A stretch of 31,194 nucleotides of DNA from contig NW_003101626.1 of NCBI RefSeq assembly GCF_000003855.2, positions 57,283 to 88,476 on the forward strand, written 5' to 3'. The notes beneath the pieces are model-generated. The model saw only the letters and a list, made by a program, of their open reading frames with translations. It was not told the DNA's origin and searched no databases. How positions within the stretch are numbered: position 1 is the stretch's first letter; the number at the start of each line of letters is the position of its first letter. The DNA comes from Blastomyces gilchristii SLH14081 (Eukaryota > Ascomycota > Eurotiomycetes > Onygenales > Ajellomycetaceae). The position numbers and the translations under genes were made by a program. Shown in pieces: positions 20,313 through 30,233 of this stretch.

Positions 20313-20322
20313 TCCTCTCCTA
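20313..20322 (-). other. polypurine tract of gypsy-3
   Basis: On the - strand taggagagga runs directly into the 3' LTR start TGTGGTTCAG. It fixes the element's orientation. Confidence 0.8.
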
Positions 20323-20814
20323 TCAGATTCAGTCACACTCACATAATCATGATATCTGTCCTAGCTTCATGCAGATTAGCATGTCACTAGTATTCACAAT
20401 TATAAAGAAACTTTCACTATATTACATCACTTATTCACTAACTTTTCTCATTCTTCAATCATCTTCTCTATCATCATCATCATTGAATGTCATTATCATT
20501 TCATCTCAGATTACTGCCTCTTCTTCTATTCACATCTTTTATCTGTTTATCTATCACATTGTACATGTTCCTGGCAATGGCCTCTCATTCTTATAACAAG
20601 TGTCATCATAGTGTTCATATCAGGTAGTTTGTTAGCAGTAAGTGTAACACATTGTGAAACATAATCAGAACTTATTTATCTTCTAACAATTATCAGAACA
20701 TACTATCATGAATAATATACATTCTTTATCTTCTTATATATTCTCAACTATTTTTCTTCTCAGCAGGTTTCTGATCATGTTTTCTAACATGATTTTGCAT
20801 GAATACAGATACTG
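20323..20814. other. gypsy-3 3' region, low-complexity, no gene assigned
   Basis: Contains a 75-codon + strand frame (20369-20596), Ser/Ile/Leu-rich ('SSSLSSSSLN'). It has no recognisable domain and is not in phase with the longer frame that follows. It may be part of the antisense unit or chance. Confidence 0.4.
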
Positions 20815-22286
20815 ATGTTTGTTTTTATTTATATAGAATCTTTACATATTGACAGATCTGCATCTGCTGATAATAGTGAACTCAATATTGAATTATTGAT
20901 TAAGAACTTGAAGAATGTGATAATGAAGAAATTGTCTGTGTCATATGTGATCAGGTCTTTCATATCCCTCTCTGCTTCTTCTGCTACTGTCTCTCAATCT
21001 TCTACATCTGTCTCTATGTCTGGTTCTCCTGCTCCTGCTATCTCTGTTTCTGTGACTCTTACTTTCACCACTTCTACTCTCTCTAATTTTGCTGTCTCTG
21101 CTTTCATTATCAGCTCTCTTTATTTCAAGAAGATGTTGCATAGACTTAATGAATTATATTTATCAGTGTATACACTCTCACTCTTTCTGCTGACTTCTAG
21201 AACAATTTATTATATAAAGACTGTGTATAATATAACTATCTGAAGCTCAGTCACAGATACTGATTATTACATTTATTTTAAATATTCATGATAAGATAAT
21301 TATTCATTCATATCAGAGAATCACTTCTCTCTTCAACAGTATCAAGATTATAAGTCTTTTTCTTTTTCATCTTTTCTTTCTAATACTGATTTTTCTATTC
21401 TTAGAAGAAATTGTTATGAGTTTTACTGTGTATGAAGTCATGATATTCACAGATACTAAGAAACTTTTCACAATTATAAAGTTCAATATTGTGAGAATAT
21501 TTACTCTGATGAATTTCTTCAGAATAATAGATCTGTATCAGCCTATTCTCTGATATCTGTCATCTGACTTCATGATGCAGATAAAAGATATTCATGTTTT
21601 CAGAAACAGAAATATGAATGTCATACTCTTTTACACCTGCAGATGTGAGGCTTGTACATCTTGTCTGAGATGTCATCATGAGAATGAGCTGTTTACATAC
21701 TGTATTCTGCTTTCTACATTCTCTCATGTCTCTCTCTCTCTTTCTGAGAAGCCTTGTATGTATTGTAATTACATTTATAACTCTAAGATTAGCAGGTATT
21801 TATTCAGTAACTGTTCTCATCTCTGATTTTGTAATTTTCATATGCTAACAATGATTCTTAGTTACTTCAGTGTCAGAAATCATTCTAATCAAAGATAATA
21901 ATACTGCTAAGACTATCTTCTTTCACTCTTAAGCTTCTCTCATTGCTTTCTCTTTCTTCTCTACAGAGAAGATTGTGTGCACACTGAGTTATAAGTGTTC
22001 AGTCTCAAGTAGCTCTTACTATCATTCATTCAGTCCTGTATCTTCTTCTTCTTCTGTTTCTTTCATCTTCATCTCTTCTATTCTGACTTTTAGTTCTGTG
22101 AGTTCTGTGCTCTTCTTCAATTTCTCTACACATATATATGCATATTTCTATATTGGCATTCCAGTCAATCTTGTAATAAATGACATTAATATCATATACA
22201 GAGTGATAGAGAAATCAGAGACATGTACAGCATTATTACAAGAGCAGCTTACAGTTCTCAAATTCCTTATAAATCTTGAGTTTTGA
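20815..22286 (+). pseudogene. candidate antisense gene in gypsy-3 (unknown function)
   Basis: It lies downstream of pol but on the opposite strand. A 142-codon stop-free frame (20815-21243), long for such RIP-hit DNA, is Ser/Thr/Val-rich in its middle ('SSATVSQSSTSVSMSGS'). The same frame continues to about 21650 with few stops, all of RIP type, through 'FISENHFSLQQYQDYKSFS' and 'DADKRYSCFQKQKYECHTLL'. In the next frame, 21572-21826, comes a Cys cluster 'CRCEACTSCLRCH' with a later 'CMYC'. A third frame, 21975-22286, ends 'NIIYRVIEKSETCTALLQEQ'. I infer one frameshifted or intron-bearing antisense gene with a possible zinc-binding segment. The alternative is compositional chance; the - strand also has an Arg/Ser-rich frame (21141-20941). 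Product not recognised. Confidence 0.4.
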
Positions 22287-23040
22287 GATTTTCTTTGTTT
22301 TTGACATTTTTCAGATGATGTGATATTGAAAATAGATTAAATGTATAGCATATGAAAATGAATGAGATGTATATAATAATATCTGTCTTTTACAGCTGAT
22401 TCTTACAGTTGATGATCAATTCATTATCTCTTTTCTTACATTTTTTCTTTATCTGCTAGTCACTACTCTTACATAATCTCTATATAATACAGTATTCAAT
22501 GACTAGGTTCAGCAGCTTTCATCTTTTATAATTCTGTCTTATATATTATACTGTCTCTCTTCACCTGCTCAGACCACTACAGTAAACAGCTTATTAAAAC
22601 TAATCTCACTTGATCTCTGAGTGTCTTCAGAGATTGAGATGACTTAGTCTTATATATCTGCAGATGTTTCAGATAGTTCATTCTCTGTAATCTCTGTGAT
22701 TGAACTGATATAAACAGTCAAGTTCAACTCTGAATTTCTTTTTCTTCTGTAATCTGACTCACATGCAAGTCTGCTGCTTTAAGACTGCTCTTTATCACAT
22801 TGTGTCTGCTATCTGTGATGCATTATTGTATGACTGACTATAGTCTTATCACTTATTGAAGTGTGATATTTATCTGATTTCTTCATTACTTCTTATTCTT
22901 TTCTTATAATTATGAAAAGATCAGAATAAGTGAGATCATCTAATTTATAAGTATCTATGATTTCTCTTACTTCATAAGACTTTTCAATTATAAGTCTCTT
23001 CTTTTTCAACACTGATAATAGTGTTATGAATAATTATAAT
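22287..23040. other. gypsy-3 tract between the antisense frame and pol end
   Basis: RIP-degraded and T/C-rich on the + strand. No protein, RNA or repeat recognised. Confidence 0.55.
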
Positions 23041-26000
23041 TCACTCAGATCTTGCATCTTTGCTTTCATAAGTTATGAATCATTGATTAAGTTATATAAG
23101 ATCTGTCTCTCTGATTTCTTCAATGCATAAGTTCTCAGAGAATGTGATTTGAGTATTTTATAGAGTTCAAACCATCTAGATTGAAACTTCTCAGAACTCT
23201 CATTATGTATGAGAACTCATGTTCTCATCTTGAGACTTGATTCCTTAACTAGTGAGTCTTGTATTCTTTTCAATTTGATTGCTCAGTTCAGAAGTAACTT
23301 GTTAGCTTTTGCACATGCGTGGCTGATCTCTTTCAATCTTGATTCTGCATCTGTGACTGCTGCATCTACAACTGCTACTACTGTATCTGTAACTTCTGTT
23401 TCTGCTGCATCTGTGACTGTTGTGTTCACAACTGCTGTTTCCTCTTCCACCTTTTTCAAAGCATTCTCCAGGATGCGTGGATGCAATTCATACAACAGAT
23501 AGAATAATGAACACTTAGAGACTGCATGCTGTTGAATCCATGTGATTAATAGCATCTGTCTGAGATATTCATCTCATAGTCTCATAGACTTGCTCACTAG
23601 ATATTTCATCAGCATGTTGTTCAAGATTTCATTCAAGCATTTCATCTTCCTGTTCATCTGCAGATGATATAACATTGTTCTACAATATCTTATCTATAAC
23701 TGACTCATGAAATGCCTCACTGCTTCTCTTATGAGATTCACACTGTCATCAGTTAGAATCTCATGTGATATTTCATAGTTGATATAGATCTCATCATATA
23801 GAAACTTCACTATTATCTTCTCTATCATCTCTGAAACTGCTTTCACAACTGGCCAGTCAGTAGCATAATCAATAGCAGTGATTATTCATCAATTTTCATT
23901 TGATATCTGTGATAATATATCTATGAGGTTCATCTCTCATCATTTGAATGATTATATTATACACTTTATCTGATGTTACACTTTCTCACATTCTAACTCT
24001 TTCTTAGATTCTTTCATGATCTGGTAATTCAGGCACTTGTGAGTGTATGTCTGAATGTTCTCAGCCATGCTTGATCAGTATACTCTTGATTTGAGTATAC
24101 TTATAAGTTCAGAGCTTTCTAAGTGACTGAATTCCTTGTACATGTGAGTCATTAAGTTATGTCTAAATAAAGATTCTAGATAGAGAGCTTCTACATATTC
24201 TAGATTATGATAAAGCATAACATCATTTTTCAATTTCATCAGCTTGAAGTTCAGAAGCATCTCTTCTACTACTCTCATAAGATGCTTATCATCTGACATC
24301 TTATTATTCTTTAAGTGAGAGATTATAATATTTACTCATTCTGATTCCTTGCATTCTCTCAGTGCATTTAACACAAACTTCTCTTATATCTGATTCACAG
24401 AATTCTCACTTATAAAATCAGGTCTGTAACTAATTACATCAGGTATCACAGCATCTGATCTCTTTCAATATTTAATATAAAGATTATACACTTGAAACTC
24501 TGAGATTCAACATACTAAGTGTTTGAAAGATTTTATCATTAATTATAGATAGACAAGGCTTTCATGATCTGTAATCACTGTTATTATATACTTATTATCA
24601 ATATATCTATCTCATAACATCAGCACATGCTTAATCACTAGCAATTTCTTTTCATACACTGAGTAATTGAGCTCAGCACTCAATAGTTTTCTATCATCAT
24701 ATATCATCAGATGCAGCTTGCTGTTCTTACTTATCTGTAGAAGAGTATCTCTGATAGCTCATTCAGATGCATCTGTCTTGATATAGAAAGATTTATCACA
24801 ATCTGATTAAATAAGCACTGAGAATATTATTACATATTCTCTCAGTATGAGAAAAGCCTCTTTGCATGCAGCATTTCAGATGATTGAATGAAACTTCTTC
24901 TTTCACAGATTTGTATCTGTTTCTCTTAAGAGATCTGAGAGTGATACTGATATTCATGTGAAATTCTTGATAAATCTACAGTAATATGAGATCAATTCAA
25001 GAAACTGTTATATATGATGTACATTTCTCAGTCACAGTTAATTCACTATGATATTCAATTTCTTCAGAATGAAGTATATACAGTTATCACTCACTACATG
25101 TTCTATGAACTTCAACTCTTTCATTTCAAACACACACTTGATTGATTTAATATAGAGCTTATACTCTGTCAGAGTTATAAGCACTTCATTGAAATGCTTC
25201 AGATATTCATTATATAAGTTTGAAAAGACTAGAATGTTATTAAGATATACAAGACATAAGATTTTATTCTGTTTATGAAGAATTGTATTTATTATTGTTT
25301 AGAAGATGACAGATGTATTTATCAGTCTGAATAATATTATCAGAAATTCAAACTTCTCTCATTGTATATTAAATGCAGTTTACAGAACTGACAGTTCATC
25401 TACACAGATCTGTCAGTATTCTGAGAGAAGATCAATCTTTAATAGATATTAGATGTTTTCAACTGTATTTAACTGTTGTTGAATTTGTGACAGTGAATAT
25501 TCATTCTTAATCATAAGCTTATTAAGTGCTTGATAATTGATATATATCTATCACTTCTCATCTGTCTTTTTCATAAATAGAACTGAAAAGTCTCATACAC
25601 TTAATGAGAGTTATATAAGACTATGTTCTAGAAGATCAGTGATCTGACACTTCTGTTCTTCAAGATATGTTTGTGACAGAGAGTGTACATTCTGATTGAC
25701 TAGTTTTACATCTTCTGTGTCAATCTCATGTATGAATCCTCATTTCAGTGACAATTTCAGTGAAAGATCTGTTCAGAAGATCTTTTCATACTTCTTCAGA
25801 AGCTTCTTCATACACTTATTCTTCTATATATTCTTTATCTTGATTTTCTTCACTTTTAGATTCTGTATGATATACAGAATGCTTTTGAATGAGATCTCAT
25901 AAATCATTCTCTTTGCTTGTTAATATATAAGCAGATTTAATCCTTCTATATCAGAGACATGAAATGTCCTTCTCATATCAGTTGATAGAATTGTATGAAC

Positions 26001-26400
26001 TGTTTTCTTTCTATCAGTCAACTGTATATGATATGTACATCATTGAATCTGCAGATTGAATCTTTGAAATCAATTGAGTCTGAGAATAAGATCATATTTC
26101 ACATTCTGCAGCTCTCATGCTTAAATATAGCAAGATCATTCTCTGAAGTGCAAGAGAACTCTTACTCTTACAGATAATATCAAATATCAGTTATTAGATA
26201 ATCTTATACATCAGAGATTCTTCACTCAGCAGATCTCTTTCACTCTTTGAATTATATAATTATTAATATATTGTATAGAAGCTTCTGTGTCTGCTAATAC
26301 TTTTACAGTCATCTCTCAATTCTTACTCAAGTATTTCTTATACATTAATATTTCAGGTCTCAAGACATTGAGATGAGTGTTTACTTCATTCTCACTCACA
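23040..26400 (-). pseudogene. pol: gypsy-3 pol remnant (protease, RT, RNase H, integrase)
   Basis: Read on the - strand. Protease has 'KVLADTEASIQ' (about 26300; the DTG motif is changed to DTE by GGA to GAA). RT, about 25700-24960, has 'FSVLFMKKTDEK', 'IYINYQALNKL' and 'IDLLSEY*QI', with the active site as 'YLNNILVFS' (about 25249-25223). RNase H, about 24850-24380, has 'FYIKTDASE' and 'ITDHESLVYL'. Integrase, about 24300-23060, has an HHCC relic 'HNLMTHMYKEFSHL...HKCLNYQ', a first Asp in 'ITAIDYATDWPVVKA' and a second in 'ILTDDSVNL'. The third residue is changed: 'NRKMKCLN' stands for NGKTERLN, so the catalytic Glu is Lys. 'SLFYLLYELHPR' follows. The tail has a Thr/Val/Ala/Asp repeat (about 23445-23340) before 'RNLIN'-like 'YNLINDS*LMKA'. 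Dead. Confidence 0.87.
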
Positions 26401-27784
26401 TCTCAGTCAGAAGTCTGCTTTCTCTTGACATTTGCAGGATTCAGAGAGTCATCTAACATAGATATCTCTTTCACTTTAAAGACTTTTTATAGAATATCAG
26501 TGAGTATCTCTGAGCTCACTGATTCTGCTAGTTTTTTAACTCTCTTGCTTCTCTTGACTGTGTATGCTGAATGTAATCTTTTATATCATGATTTTAACAT
26601 TCACAGTTGAAGCAAGCTTAATACTCACAATATCAAGATTTTCACTCAGAGAATCTCTTTTTCAGAGGATTCAGTGCTTTAGCAATGACATTCAGATCTA
26701 GATTTATCATGTTCAGATGTATAACTTGTATTATAGAAGTCTGATTATCTGTTCTCTACTGAGATATACTCAATTGTAGTATTTTCTGTCATAATTAACT
26801 CACTTATTTCTGTATAATGAGAATATTATATACTTTCTTCACTCTACTTAGCTGTGAGATTAAGCATTTTCATTTCACTCTCAACTCAGGTGTAAGATCA
26901 TGAATAAAGATCTACAAACAGAAAGATGTTGAAAGTGCTTCATTTAATATAAGATAGTGTAAGCTGAAGTGTATAAAGTATAATGTAAGATTACTCACTT
27001 GTTTACACTCAGTGAAGTATTTGTAATACTTATCTTATACATTCACTTTCTCAAAGTTGTGCAAGATTCATTTGAAAAACTCATTTCATATTTATGAAAA
27101 TGAATATCACTCTGAGTCTGTGAGATTCATCTTTTCATCAGTTATTTATAATGACTTTGCTTTTCTGTGTAGAAATGTGACAGATCTTAAGACTTGTTGA
27201 AATTCTGTTAACTGTCTGTCTGTGAGTTCATATTCAATCTGATAATATAATCATATCTGACTTAGTCAGCTGATTGCAGCATTATTTTTTCAGTCACTAT
27301 TAAAGCTTGATAACTTCAGCAGATCTCTCAGCTTGATATATTTCATACTCAGATTCTTATTCTGCACAGTGATCTCTAATGATGTATACACTTCTGAAGA
27401 GATTATGAATAATCATGATAAGATCTTCAGGTTCAGTATTATTATCTGTCTGCATAAACATTGAATCTTCTACTGCAGGTCTAAGATCTGATTTTCTCTA
27501 TTCTTATTAATGATGATAATTGCATCAGTGAAGCTCTTCATAGTGAATACTTAATCTGCAGTGAATGCTAATTGTTGTTTGACTTCTATCTCAGCCTGTC
27601 ACTGTGTACACAAGACCTCAATCTTGTTTAGAATTCTTGTACATGTACAAAGCTTCAATTCTAGTTCAGTAGTTTCAGCTGCTTTTCTTACTGCTTCAAG
27701 TAAACCCTCTAAGAGGTTCTGCATATCTTCCAGTTCAGATAGCAGAGAAGGATGTTGTTTGTATCAGCTAGAAAAGGTATTCAT
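26400..27784 (-). pseudogene. gag: gypsy-3 gag remnant
   Basis: Minus-strand frame from ATG 27784, beginning 'MNTFSS*YKQHPSLLSELED' and continuing with a long stop-poor helical stretch 'LLEAVRKAAETTELELKLC'. Further on are 'DRQLTEFQQVLRSVTFL' and a capsid-like 'HDLTPELRVKMKML' (about 26870). Around 26640-26700 a Cys/His patch (ECHC) may be the relic of a zinc knuckle. Gag of gypsy elements is poorly conserved in sequence; the call rests on position before PR and on this architecture. Confidence 0.65.
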
Positions 27785-28186
27785 TTCAGTGATTTCTCAT
27801 TAATTGTATAATATCTATTGTTATATTGCTATATTATTATATGATTTCTGTTGTTATTATACAACTTCAGTAATAGTCACTCTTTTCTTTTATCCTTCTT
27901 TTGAGTAGAGAGTGAACTTCTTTGAATCTCATTCATCACTCTCATTTCTTTTCTCACATCTCATCTGTTTGTGTATTATACATGATATTCACCTGAGTGT
28001 GAAGTTTTCTCTCTACAAGCAAAGTAGTATTAATCAGATGCTCTTTCACTCATCACTCTTTGTACACTATCTTTTGAGACATTCTAGGACCACACTGACA
28101 TGATAACTATGAATCACTTCATAGATGGAATTATCACACTCTGAAGAAGTCTGCACTTCTCACCAGTTTTTAGACATGCTATCAGA
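27785..28186 (-). other. gypsy-3 leader between 5' LTR and gag
   Basis: About 400 bp with no convincing frame or RNA. The short + strand frames in it look like chance. Confidence 0.5.
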
Positions 28187-28353
28187 TGTGATTCAAAGGT
28201 TGCTTGAGCCAGCATATGATTACAGGTGTACACTGGCTTCTTATATATCATTCACTAAATTAATTAGCAGCCGCTATGGCCCCTTTACACTTGTAAGCAA
28301 GTTCGGAAGCAGCCGCATTATTATCCGATGATTGTATATTCTTCTGAACCACA
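28187..28353 (-). repeat. 5' LTR of gypsy-3
   Basis: 167 bp, colinear with 20146-20312 without gaps. No clear tRNA-complementary primer site follows it on the - strand (28186 downward). Confidence 0.93.
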
Positions 28354-29205
28354 GTTACACTCTTTAAACTGACTAATATTCTCAGTATATTTCAGAAGTA
28401 TATTAACTAAGCACTCTGAGATTATCTTGATAAATTTATATCTATATATCTTAATGATATTCTCATCTTCACTGATAAGTTCTGAAAAGAATATCAAGAA
28501 TATGTATAAAGAGTATTATAATAATTATGAGAAGCAGAACTATTAATAAATATTAATAAATATAATTTTACAGTTAAGAGTATAAAATATCTAGATTTTA
28601 TCATAGAAGCTGATAAGAGAATTTGAATGAATTCTGAGAAGATCTCTATTATTCTTAAATAAGAAGCTTTATATACTGTGAAAGATATATAAAGCTTTAT
28701 TAAATTTACTAACTTCATTCAGTGATTTATATAAAACTTCTCAGATATTATAAGATTACTTACAGAACTTATTAAAAAGAACTTAGTGTTTCAGTGATTA
28801 GTGAACACTGAAGCTGCATTTATATAGATAAAGAAGATATTCATTACTATCTCTCTATTAATAATATTTAATTCTGATTATAAAATAGTTATTAAAACTG
28901 ACTTCTCTGACTATATTACAGAGAGAGCTATATTATAATATAATAATAAAAATATCTTATAATTATATATCTTTATATCTAAGAAACTGAGTCTCACTGA
29001 ATATAACTATAAAATCTATAATAAGACACTTCTTATAATAGTATACTATCTAGAAGAATAAGACTTCAAACTTTAAAGTATTTTTAAATTTAAGATAATC
29101 AGAGATTATAAAAATCTTAAGTATTTTATAATTATCTATAAGCTTACTGAATAACAGATACAATGATCTGAGTTCTTAAGCTATTTTCATTTTATAATAT
29201 ACTAC
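28354..29205 (+). pseudogene. pol: gypsy-2 RT C-terminal part and RNase H
   Basis: It starts 'VTLFKLTNILSIFQKYIN', the direct continuation of the block ending at 20145. The catalytic motif is 'YLNDILIFT' (first D to N, a G-to-A change). Next come 'KYNFTVKRVKYLDFIIEADK', 'RSFIGF'-like 'KSFIKFTNF' and 'IIRLLTELIKKN'. RNase H opens with 'IVIKTDFSDYITE' (about 28890-28925) and includes 'YNYKIYNKTLLIIVYYLEE' and 'IIRDYKNLKYF'. It ends at 'FHFIIYY', where hAT-B begins. Stops replace Trp, Gln and Arg. Confidence 0.85.
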
Positions 29206-29711
29206 TAGACTGGCCGCCAGAATCATGAATTTCACATTTGATCTCATTTGATCTGATCTCATACATTTCTTGACGTGAGTCTCATCAGAACCAAGCCTTA
29301 AAAAAATCTAAAAATGAATCATTTCTGAGAGAAATGATGTGAAAAATGACTAGATTTAATTCAAGAACAGTGAAATGAGAGTAATTTCTCAGAATAAACT
29401 GTGAAAGATAATCATTCTTTCAAAATCAGAATGAGACTGAGACTGAAGATCAAATTCAGTCTTATTCAGTTCATTCAGTGATTGCTTATATAATCAGAAT
29501 TTGATAATAAGTATTAATAATACTCATGAAATAACTAAATACATTCTTGTATAAGTTTATTCTTCACTTTCTTATAAAAACTACACTTCTCTGATATACT
29601 GTAATCAGAGGTATTAAACTGTCTGATAATTCTATATTTTATAATCATAAGTTTCTTGATTATTTCTTCTTATAATTGTCTCTGATAATAGTAATAAATA
29701 TCTCAGCTTGA

Positions 29712-29719
29712 GTTGAACT
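29712..29719. repeat. left 8-bp target duplication (GTTGAACT)
   Basis: Identical to 30226-30233. It precedes TAGACTGACCG. Confidence 0.93.
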
Positions 29720-30225
29720 TAGACTGACCGTGTGACCGTGTCTGGGACCAGGACCAGATTTTTTGATAGTCTCATTATCAATTCGACTGATTCCATTACA
29801 CAGTTTTAACATTAGATAGTAGTTTCATACTGTCTCAGTGAGACTTACTGTCTACTCTTGTCACATTTTTCAAATGAGACCATGATTTCCACTTCTCAAT
29901 TTAAATTATTTTTATTGCTTTAAATGACTTTAAATCTCATTTGAGTGTTACCAAAAAGTGTTACTTTTTAAAAAATTAAAAATAGTCTAAAAAAAACCTT
30001 AAAATGTCTAAAAATAGTAACTTTATGCCAAGAATGGGACTAAATGGGACCAAATGAGATCACTTTCTCATTTTTTTCAAGTCATGGTTTCATTTTAAGA
30101 TCTGATATATAGTCACTTTACATGTTTTTTTGATAGCCAGTCCCAGCGGGATTCACGCCAAGAAATGTATGAGATCAGACCAAATGGGACCAAATGTGAA
30201 ATTCATGGTCCCAGCGGCTAGTCTA
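29720..30225. mobile_element. 506-bp non-autonomous hAT element
   Basis: Ends are TAGACTGACCGTGTGACCG and, reversed from the right, TAGACTAGCCGCTGGGACCA. An identical 8-bp duplication flanks it. Removing it and one duplication restores continuity of hAT-B with hAT-A. It has no coding capacity. Both ends match hAT-A and hAT-B, so it is an internal-deletion derivative that would rely on their transposase. Short repeats GGGACCAAATG and variants cluster near its ends. It is the least mutated piece of the right half (keeps GGGACC, CGGC, CGCC). Confidence 0.93.
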
Positions 30226-30233
30226 GTTGAACT
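30226..30233. repeat. right 8-bp target duplication (GTTGAACT)
   Basis: Identical to 29712-29719. It follows the terminus ...GGCTAGTCTA. Confidence 0.93.

Larger units (their letters stand above)
20146..28353 (-). mobile_element. gypsy-3: complete Ty3/gypsy retrotransposon inserted in gypsy-2
   Basis: An 8208-bp element with two 167-bp LTRs. Coding is on the - strand in the order gag, PR, RT, RNase H, IN. A minus-strand polypurine tract (AGGAGAGGA, 20313-20321) touches the left LTR, making that the 3' LTR. Flanks are gtca (20142-20145) and gtta (28354-28357), a 4-bp duplication with one transition. The host RT reading frame is restored when the element and one duplication are removed. Its RT differs from gypsy-1/2 and gypsy-C, so it is a separate family. 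It is unusual in having about 2.7 kb between pol and the 3' LTR. Confidence 0.92.
19931..29205 (+). mobile_element. gypsy-2: outer Ty3/gypsy element, only RT to RNase H visible
   Basis: Plus-strand gypsy coding sequence present as two blocks, 19931-20145 and 28354-29205, separated by gypsy-3. The left block starts in mid-RT where gypsy-1 ends. The right block stops in RNase H where hAT-B begins. It is the same family as gypsy-1. Its 5' part should lie left of the window and its integrase to the right of hAT-B. Confidence 0.82.

Noticed and set aside
20941..21141. Arg/Ser-rich reverse frame resembling an RS domain
   Set aside because: It is the complement of the Ser/Thr/Val-rich + strand frame; the + frame continues further in phase. 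Kept only as an alternative for that locus.
29208..29230. 'TGRQN' after gypsy-2 RNase H as the gypsy PGRQN motif
   Set aside because: These bases are the hAT-B terminus, alignable with the end of the 506-bp element; the resemblance to gypsy coding is coincidence.
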